From contig DAOVEQ010000012.1 of the NCBI GenBank assembly GCA_030668905.1, positions 1-11,774 of the forward strand: a stretch of DNA of 11,774 bases, written 5' to 3'. A program made the translations under genes and the position numbers. Each line of letters starts with the position of its first letter. Position 1 is the first letter of the stretch. This document shows positions 5,691-11,774 of this stretch, one piece after another. The notes below the pieces were generated by a model. It searched no databases. It saw nothing but the letters and a program-made list of their open reading frames with translations, and was not told the origin of the DNA. Origin of the DNA: Thermococci archaeon (GTDB lineage: Archaea > Methanobacteriota_B > Thermococci > Methanofastidiosales > B48-G16).

Positions 5691-7574
5691 ATGGATTGGA
5701 AAGAAAAATATAAGAACAAAATAAAGCATGCTGAAACGGCTTTGAATGTTATAAAAAATGGAGATAGAGTTTTCATAGGAGGAGGAGCAGCCCAGCCTCA
5801 GACATTGGTAAAATTATTAGTAGAGAGAGGAAAGCATTTAATGGATACGGAGATAGTGCATACACTTACATTGGGGGTATCACCCTATACGTCACCAAAA
5901 TTTGCAGATGTTTTTAGGCACAATGCTTTTTTCATTGGAGAAAATGTAAGGGGTGCTGTAGCTGAAGGCAGGGCAGATTATACACCCATATTTCTTTCTG
6001 ATGTGCCCAAGATAATAAAATCTGGATTAATGCCTATAGATATAGCTCTAATTCAAGTATCACCCCCCGATGATCATGGATTTTGCAGTCTTGGAGTTTC
6101 TGTAGATATTGTGAAAAGCGCTGCAGAAACAGCAGATATTGTGATAGCAGAAGTAAATAGACAGATGCCAAGAACACTGGGGGATAGTCTTATCCATATT
6201 GATGACATTGATATAATAGTAGAAAGTGATCTTCCGCTACCAGAGTGGCCTTTAAATAAAGAAGATGAAGTTGCAAATAAAATAGGAGAATATGTAGCTA
6301 CTCTTGTAGAGAATGGTGCCACAATTCAGACAGGATACGGGAATATACCAGATGCGGTTTTGCAAAGCCTCTATGATAAAAAGGATCTTGGAGTTCATAC
6401 TGAGATGTTTTCTGATGGAGTAGTAGACCTTGTAAATAAGGGAATTATAACATGTGATAAAAAAACTATCCATAAAGGAAAGATTATAGCATCTTTCTGC
6501 ATAGGGAGTAAAAAACTCTATAATTTTGTTGATAACAATCCGATGGTAGAGTTTCATCCTTCAGATTATACAAATGATCCTTTTATTATCTCTAAAAATA
6601 ATAAGATGGTAGCTATAAATTCTGCACTGGAAATAGATCTTACAGGCCAGGTCTGTGCCGATTCTATGGGGTATGTGTTTTATTCTGGTATAGGAGGGCA
6701 TTGCGATTTTATGAGAGGAGCTACCAGATCTAAAGGTGGAAAACCAATTATAGTAATGCCTTCTACAGCAAAAAATGGAGAAGTTTCAAGGATAGTTCCA
6801 TTTTTGAGTCAGGGAGCAGGAGTTGTTGAAACAAGAGGAGATATTCATTATGTTGTCACAGAGTGTGGAATTGCTTATCTATATGGGCGAACTATAAGAG
6901 AAAGAGTATTAGAATTGATCAACATAGCACATCCAAAGTTTAGAACAGAACTTCTAAAAAAGGCCAAAGAATTAAATTATATCTACCAAGATCAGCTTGA
7001 AATGAGCTTGAAAAGAGATGTTGTATACCCAAAACAATGGGAAACACAAGCAATAATGAAGGACGGAACATTAATATTTTTCAGGCCAATAAAACCCACA
7101 GACGAGTTATTAATGAAAGAATTTTTTTATTCTTTATCAGAAGAGAGCATATACCTGAGATTTTTCACTATTGTTAAAGCCATGCCGCATAAAAGATTAC
7201 AGTATTTCTCAAATGTAGATTATAAATGGACTATGGCGATAACTGGATTTATAAAGGAAAAAGGTATAGAAAAACTTATCGCCGTTGGCAGATACGGTAT
7301 GCCGAGGAATTCAAACATGGCGGAAGTTGCTTTTCTTGTGCATGATGATTATCAGGGGATTGGAATAGGTAAATTTTCATTGAATTATCTTATAAAAATA
7401 GCTAAGGCAAATAATGTAAAAGGCTTCACGGCAGAAGTACTTCCAGAAAATAGAAAAATGCTCGATATATTCTATAAAAGTGGGTATGAGATAAAAAGTA
7501 AGCTGGAAGAAGGAGATTACCATATCTCCTTTGATTTTGAGTCAGTGAATAAGAAATATAAGAAAGCTATTTAA
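5691..7574 (+). CDS. Acetyl-CoA hydrolase/CoA-transferase fused to a C-terminal GNAT domain
   Basis: The 627-residue protein has two parts. Residues about 1-440 are a class I CoA-transferase of the 4-hydroxybutyrate CoA-transferase/acetyl-CoA hydrolase type: GGGAAQPQ (30-37), SPPDDHGFCSLG (124-135), GYGNIPDAV (215-223), HTEMFSDG (236-243) with Glu238 as the expected glutamyl-CoA nucleophile, and FYSGIGGHCDFMRGA (about 330-344). Residues about 455-615 are a GNAT domain with SIYLRFF (486-492) and the acetyl-CoA loop YQGIGIG (554-560), like the acetyltransferase part of bacterial Pat. The first part should move CoA between short acyl groups; the second may acetylate lysines or small molecules. 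Such fusions are known in other prokaryotes. ATG 5691 has GGTGA at 5682-5686 with a 4-nt spacer and lies 8 nt after the AcuA-like stop, so the two are co-transcribed. Acyl substrate unknown. Confidence 0.9.
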   Translation: MDWKEKYKNKIKHAETALNVIKNGDRVFIGGGAAQPQTLVKLLVERGKHLMDTEIVHTLTLGVSPYTSPKFADVFRHNAFFIGENVRGAVAEGRADYTPIFLSDVPKIIKSGLMPIDIALIQVSPPDDHGFCSLGVSVDIVKSAAETADIVIAEVNRQMPRTLGDSLIHIDDIDIIVESDLPLPEWPLNKEDEVANKIGEYVATLVENGATIQTGYGNIPDAVLQSLYDKKDLGVHTEMFSDGVVDLVNKGIITCDKKTIHKGKIIASFCIGSKKLYNFVDNNPMVEFHPSDYTNDPFIISKNNKMVAINSALEIDLTGQVCADSMGYVFYSGIGGHCDFMRGATRSKGGKPIIVMPSTAKNGEVSRIVPFLSQGAGVVETRGDIHYVVTECGIAYLYGRTIRERVLELINIAHPKFRTELLKKAKELNYIYQDQLEMSLKRDVVYPKQWETQAIMKDGTLIFFRPIKPTDELLMKEFFYSLSEESIYLRFFTIVKAMPHKRLQYFSNVDYKWTMAITGFIKEKGIEKLIAVGRYGMPRNSNMAEVAFLVHDDYQGIGIGKFSLNYLIKIAKANNVKGFTAEVLPENRKMLDIFYKSGYEIKSKLEEGDYHISFDFESVNKKYKKAI

Positions 7575-7645
7575 GCCCCGGGGGGGATTTGAACCCCCGA
7601 CTTGCTGCTTACGAGGCAGCCGCTCTACCACTGAGCCACCGAGGC
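7574..7645 (-). tRNA. tRNA-Thr (anticodon CGU)
   Basis: The 72-nt - strand sequence folds as a full cloverleaf. The acceptor stem GCCTCGG pairs with CCGGGGC (one T-G wobble), the D-arm is GCTC/GAGC, the anticodon stem GCTGC/GCAGC holds the loop CTCGTAA (anticodon CGT, with T33 and A37), the variable region is AAGTC, and the T-arm is GGGGG-TTCAAAT-CCCCC. It reads the ACG codon. The discriminator base is T (U73), which fits archaeal tRNA-Thr. CCA is not encoded and there is no intron. The discriminator position coincides with the last base of the stop codon of the convergent CoA-transferase gene. About two thirds of the bases are G or C, unlike the AT-rich surroundings. Confidence 0.96.
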
Positions 7646-7666
7646 ATACAGTTATTTGATTTTTAG

Positions 7667-7675
7667 ATTTAAAAA
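7667..7675 (-). promoter_or_regulatory. tRNA-Thr promoter (TATA box)
   Basis: The - strand reads TTTTTAAAT here. Counting from 7674 the box starts 29 nt before the first base of the mature tRNA, so the primary transcript should start at or within a few bases of the mature 5' end. Confidence 0.55.
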
Positions 7676-7690
7676 TTTTATACTATAACT

Positions 7691-7699
7691 TTTTATTTA
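7691..7699 (+). promoter_or_regulatory. ubiA-family gene promoter (TATA box), leaderless
   Basis: TTTTATTTA starts 28 nt before ATG 7719. No Shine-Dalgarno motif lies before the ATG (the bases are AAAGAGTT). It is back-to-back with the tRNA promoter, about 20 bases apart. Confidence 0.5.
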
Positions 7700-7718
7700 C
7701 ATTCATATTAAAAGAGTT

Positions 7719-8543
7719 ATGCATCCTTACATAAGGATTATGAGACCAGTGAACTCGATAATGTCAGGTTTTGCTGTTTTCATAGCGGGAATAATCGCGG
7801 GAGGATACCCGTTTACATATAAAGTCATACTGGCGAGTATAGTCTCAATTGTTGCATGTTCAGGAGGAATGGCGATCAACGATTATTTTGATTATGATAT
7901 AGACAAAATAAATAGAAAGGATAGGGTTTTACCCATGGGTGAAATGAGTTTAAAAGCAGCATTTTTTTATGCTATCTTTCTTTTTGTTTTTGCCTGCTTT
8001 ATAGCCTACTTTGTCAATTTTAAAGCATTTTTTATCTGCATTACTGCAAGTATATTGATGTTTTTGTATGCCTATAACCTGAAAAGAATGTGCTTTGTTG
8101 GGAATATGCTGGTAGGTTTTTTGACATCTCTCACCTTTCTTTATGGGGGGGCTGCCGTAAATAGAATGGAAGCTGTGGGAATGCTTTTCATATGCTCATT
8201 TCTTGCGAATATCTCGAGAGAAATTATGAAGGATATAGAGGACATGAAAGGAGACAAAGAGATGGGATCATCCACCCTTCCTATAGTTTATGGAGTGAAA
8301 AAATCTCTTTTGATATCTCAGATATTTTTATTATCAGGTATGATTACCACATTTCTCCCCTATGTTTACAATATTTTTGGAGTTCAGTATCTTTTCATGA
8401 TATCGGTACTGAATATCTTTGTATTCTGGACTTTATATATCAGTAAAAAAAATGTTTCAAGAGCAGAAAAATCATTGAAAATAGAAATGTACGGTGTTCT
8501 CTTTGTATTTTTTGTATCAAAAATTATAGATCAGATTGCATAA
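7719..8543 (+). CDS. UbiA prenyltransferase, likely digeranylgeranylglyceryl phosphate synthase
   Basis: The 274-residue polytopic membrane protein contains both UbiA aspartate motifs. The first is NDYFDYDID (54-62, fitting NDxxDxxxD) followed by KINRKDRVLP. The second is DIEDMKGD (172-179) followed by GSSTLP. These bind Mg2+ and the prenyl diphosphate. The remainder is a series of hydrophobic helices. The N-terminus MHPYIRIMRPVNSIMSGFAV resembles archaeal geranylgeranylglycerol-phosphate geranylgeranyltransferase, which adds the second C20 chain in archaeal ether-lipid synthesis. UbiA paralogues with other acceptors (quinone, heme O) cannot be fully excluded, but archaeal genomes nearly always carry this lipid enzyme. 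The gene is monocistronic or leads into the next gene, which has its own TATA box. Confidence 0.88.
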   Translation: MHPYIRIMRPVNSIMSGFAVFIAGIIAGGYPFTYKVILASIVSIVACSGGMAINDYFDYDIDKINRKDRVLPMGEMSLKAAFFYAIFLFVFACFIAYFVNFKAFFICITASILMFLYAYNLKRMCFVGNMLVGFLTSLTFLYGGAAVNRMEAVGMLFICSFLANISREIMKDIEDMKGDKEMGSSTLPIVYGVKKSLLISQIFLLSGMITTFLPYVYNIFGVQYLFMISVLNIFVFWTLYISKKNVSRAEKSLKIEMYGVLFVFFVSKIIDQIA

Positions 8544-8545
8544 AA

Positions 8546-8553
8546 TATAAATA
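8546..8553 (+). promoter_or_regulatory. Promoter (TATA box) of the thioredoxin-fold gene, leaderless
   Basis: TATAAATA starts 29 nt before ATG 8575, just after the stop of the UbiA-family gene. There is no Shine-Dalgarno motif before the ATG. Confidence 0.6.
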
Positions 8554-8574
8554 TGTAAAAAACATAGTTAATAC

Positions 8575-9246
8575 ATGGTAGAGAAAAAGTGCGTAATCCC
8601 CATAATCTTATTGTTAATTCCATTGGTAAGTGGGGTCGTAAACTGGCACTTTGAGGTAGATATTGACGATACGTGCGAGATGGCGAAAGCAGAAAACAAA
8701 CTTGTACTTCTTTATGTATACGACGAATGGACAGAAAATGCGGATCGTATTCTCGAGGATTCAAAAGTTTCTGAGTATATAAACAGTCATTTTTATGCAA
8801 TGAAGCTATATAAATTTACTTCAAAAGCAATATGCGAAGCTTATGATATAGAAAAAGCTCCAACTGTTGTATTTTTAGATGTTCATGCGGAAGAGATCGG
8901 CAGAATTGAGGGTTTCTCGAATTCAGAGGATTTTTACAACGAAATGAAAGAGACAATTGAAGCTAAAGAGTTCAGAGAAAAACTTAGAGATGAAGCTTAC
9001 GAGGCACTGACAAATGCAGATTCCCTTTATGCAAAAGAAAAATACAAAGAGAGTAAGGAACAGTATAATATAGCACTGAATAAATTTAAGCAATTGGGAG
9101 AGAAAGAAAAAGAAGAATACTGTAAATCTAAGATATCTAGCGTAGATATGAAAATACAGTTAGACCTTTTGAAATACGGCTTAATTATATTTGTAGCAGT
9201 TGTAGCCTTTTTCGCTCTTATATACTATATATCGGCAAAAAAATGA
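8575..9246 (+). CDS. Membrane-anchored thioredoxin-fold protein without CxxC
   Basis: The 223-residue protein has an N-terminal hydrophobic helix (about 7-22; signal peptide or anchor), a thioredoxin-like domain (about 25-130), a charged helical stretch (about 130-195; lysine/glutamate-rich, TPR- or coiled-coil-like) and a C-terminal transmembrane helix (about 201-219) ending AKK. The thioredoxin fold is indicated by KLVLLYVYDEW (42-52) and by KAPTVVFLD (94-102), which carries the cis-proline Pro96. Where WCxxC is expected the sequence is WTENA (52-56), so both redox cysteines are missing. It therefore probably acts as a binding, chaperone or scaffold protein facing outside the cell, not as a disulfide oxidoreductase. 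The partner is unknown. Its stop codon is immediately followed by the dodecin stop on the other strand. Confidence 0.75.
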   Translation: MVEKKCVIPIILLLIPLVSGVVNWHFEVDIDDTCEMAKAENKLVLLYVYDEWTENADRILEDSKVSEYINSHFYAMKLYKFTSKAICEAYDIEKAPTVVFLDVHAEEIGRIEGFSNSEDFYNEMKETIEAKEFREKLRDEAYEALTNADSLYAKEKYKESKEQYNIALNKFKQLGEKEKEEYCKSKISSVDMKIQLDLLKYGLIIFVAVVAFFALIYYISAKK

Positions 9247-9450
9247 TTATCTTTTAACTACAAAGGCTATTTTAACATGTGCTTTAAATCTTACAATCTT
9301 ATTTTCTTTTACGTCTCCTTTATATCCCAAAATGTCTATTCCCGTTATATTTTTCACAGTCTCTCCAGCTTCTTTCAATGCATTCTGCACTGCATCTTCC
9401 CAGCTTCTTTCAGAACTTCCTACGAGTTCGAGTATTTTAACTACACTCAT
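9247..9450 (-). CDS. Dodecin family protein
   Basis: The 67-residue protein matches dodecin throughout: SVVKILELVGSSERSWEDAV at the N-terminus, ALKEAGETVKNITGIDILG in the middle and VRFKAHVKIAFVV at the end. Dodecins assemble into hollow 12-mers that bind flavins (or CoA in some members), acting as a store or buffer in the cytosol. The ring-stacking Trp of the halophilic archaeal protein is not obvious in the ITGIDILGYKGD strand, so the ligand may differ. The start ATG 9450 has GGTGAT at 9454-9459 with a 3-nt spacer. The gene has its own promoter just after the fumarylacetoacetate-hydrolase-family gene and abuts the stop of the thioredoxin-fold gene. Confidence 0.92.
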   Translation of the reverse strand: MSVVKILELVGSSERSWEDAVQNALKEAGETVKNITGIDILGYKGDVKENKIVRFKAHVKIAFVVKR

Positions 9451-9482
9451 TCGATCACCTAATTATTATAATGTTTTTCAAG

Positions 9483-9490
9483 TTAATATA
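9483..9490 (-). promoter_or_regulatory. Dodecin promoter (TATA box)
   Basis: The - strand reads TATATTAA. Its first base (9490) is 40 nt before ATG 9450. With the window's usual spacing the transcript would start near 9462, leaving a leader of about 12 nt that contains the GGTGAT at 9454-9459. This matches the lrp arrangement. Confidence 0.5.
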
Positions 9491-9495
9491 TCTTT

Positions 9496-10152
9496 TCAGG
9501 TTACATAGTTTTCCAGTCTTCCTACTTCATCTATCTCTAGGATTATACGATCTCCCTTTTTTATCTTCCCCACACCTTCAGGAGTTCCTGTTGCTATTAT
9601 ATCTCCTCTTTCGAGCGTCATTATTTTAGAAACATACTCTATAATCTGATCTATCGTAAATATCATGTATTTTGTATTCGAATTCTGTTTTATTTGATCA
9701 TTTACCCACAATTTAATATTTAGATTATGGGGATCTTCTATCTCTTCTTTTTTCGTTACCTCAGAGATAGGTGCAAAGGTGTCAAATCCTTTTGATATGC
9801 TCCATGGATATCCCCTGCTCTTTGCATAACTCTGAAGATCTCTTGCCGTTATGTCCAAAAGTGCAGAGTACCCCAAAATATGGGAATATGCTCCTTCTTT
9901 TGATATATTTTTTCCTTTTTTTCCGATTATTACAGCCAGTTCTCCCTCATAATGTATTTCTTTTGAAATTTCAGGGATCACTATATAATCTGAACTGTAT
10001 ATTACAGCAGAAGGTGGTTTTAAAAAGAGTATAGGCTCAGTAGGCAGTTCACTCCTCATCTCCTCTGCATGCTTTCTGTACGTTCTTGCCAAGCAGATTA
10101 TCTTTGTAGGGTAGATTTTTTCATCCGTATCTTTTACTATCAGAGGTTTCAT
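9496..10152 (-). CDS. Fumarylacetoacetate hydrolase (FAH) family protein
   Basis: The 218-residue protein is a single FAH-fold domain (COG0179). Characteristic features are ICLARTYRKHAEEM near the N-terminus (19-32), the acidic metal ligands Glu69 and Glu71 in HYEGELAVIIG and Asp100 in GYSALLDITARDLQ, Lys121 in SISKGFDTFAPIS, and ATGTPEGVG (187-195). Members use Mg2+ or Mn2+ and act on beta-diketo acids or their enols, as acylpyruvate hydrolases, oxaloacetate decarboxylases or ring-cleavage hydratases/isomerases. The exact reaction cannot be assigned here. No aromatic catabolism genes are nearby, so a housekeeping role of the FAHD1 type is as likely as a catabolic one. It is leaderless from ATG 10152, sharing a TATA box with cdc48. 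Confidence 0.9.
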   Translation of the reverse strand: MKPLIVKDTDEKIYPTKIICLARTYRKHAEEMRSELPTEPILFLKPPSAVIYSSDYIVIPEISKEIHYEGELAVIIGKKGKNISKEGAYSHILGYSALLDITARDLQSYAKSRGYPWSISKGFDTFAPISEVTKKEEIEDPHNLNIKLWVNDQIKQNSNTKYMIFTIDQIIEYVSKIMTLERGDIIATGTPEGVGKIKKGDRIILEIDEVGRLENYVT

Positions 10153-10172
10153 AGAATCTCTATGTGAAAAGG

Positions 10173-10180
10173 TTTAAATA
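10173..10180. promoter_or_regulatory. Shared bidirectional TATA box for the FAH-family gene and cdc48
   Basis: TTTAAATA on the + strand reads TATTTAAA on the - strand. Its left edge is 28 nt from TTG 10201 and 31 nt from ATG 10204 of cdc48; its right edge is 28 nt from ATG 10152 of the FAH-family gene. No other TATA-like sequence at suitable spacing is visible in this 51-base gap, so one box appears to serve both leaderless genes. Confidence 0.55.
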
Positions 10181-10203
10181 ACTTTTTTTTAGATTATATA
10201 TTG

Positions 10204-11774
<1,571 letters not shown>

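Noticed and set aside
6252..6557. Antisense open frame opposite the CoA-transferase gene.
   Set aside because: No family resemblance and no promoter at suitable spacing; the sense strand has conserved catalytic motifs through the same bases.
7575..7600. GC-rich run of C and G looking like a terminator hairpin after the CoA-transferase gene.
   Set aside because: It is the acceptor and T-arm of the tRNA-Thr gene on the - strand.

Overview
The window is archaeal chromosome. Marker genes are diphthine synthase (dphB), a DUF357 protein, a UbiA-family prenyltransferase of the archaeal lipid type, an ADP-forming acetyl/acyl-CoA synthetase, an archaeal-type Lrp regulator and a CDC48/VAT AAA ATPase. 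Core promoters are BRE/TATA-like, and a DNA-encoded CCA is absent from the one tRNA. Sampled genes have about 38-40% G+C. The mix suggests a euryarchaeal-type, probably uncultured lineage; I cannot name the species. Gene density is very high and no stretch of more than 300 bases lacks a gene. I see no CRISPR array, insertion sequence or rRNA.

Layout: (1) 3-125, C-terminal tail of a membrane protein; (2) 161-1179, dphB and DUF357 as a + strand pair; (3) 1165-4787, a - strand operon read as Lrp regulator, fused ADP-forming acyl-CoA synthetase, BioD/Pta-N-like P-loop protein with a DRTGG domain; (4) 4788-4941, a divergent control region with two matching promoters and two dyads; (5) 4942-7574, a + strand pair of an AcuA-like acetyltransferase and an acetyl-CoA hydrolase/CoA-transferase fused to a GNAT domain; (6) 7574-7645, tRNA-Thr(CGU) on the - strand; (7) 7719-8543 UbiA prenyltransferase and 8575-9246 a membrane-anchored thioredoxin-fold protein lacking CxxC; (8) 9247-10152, dodecin and a fumarylacetoacetate-hydrolase-family protein on the - strand; (9) 10204 to the window end, CDC48 with an apparent one-base deletion between its two ATPase domains.

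The most coherent unit is regions 3-5. It contains two enzymes that interconvert acyl-CoA and free acid (one ATP-yielding, one by CoA transfer), a P-loop/DRTGG candidate sensor, a feast/famine regulator in the divergent position, and two separate GNAT acetyltransferase modules. One of these modules resembles AcuA, which in Bacillus inactivates acetyl-CoA synthetase by lysine acetylation. I propose an archaeal acyl-CoA module with both transcriptional and post-translational control; the link is inferred from gene order and family knowledge, not demonstrated.

Expression signals follow a simple rule. Most promoter-proximal genes have a TATA box whose first base lies 28-31 nt before the start codon and no Shine-Dalgarno sequence, which implies leaderless mRNAs. 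Downstream operon genes carry GGTGA/GAGGT 4-6 nt before the start. Lrp and dodecin combine a TATA box with an approximately 11-12 nt leader holding GGTGAT.
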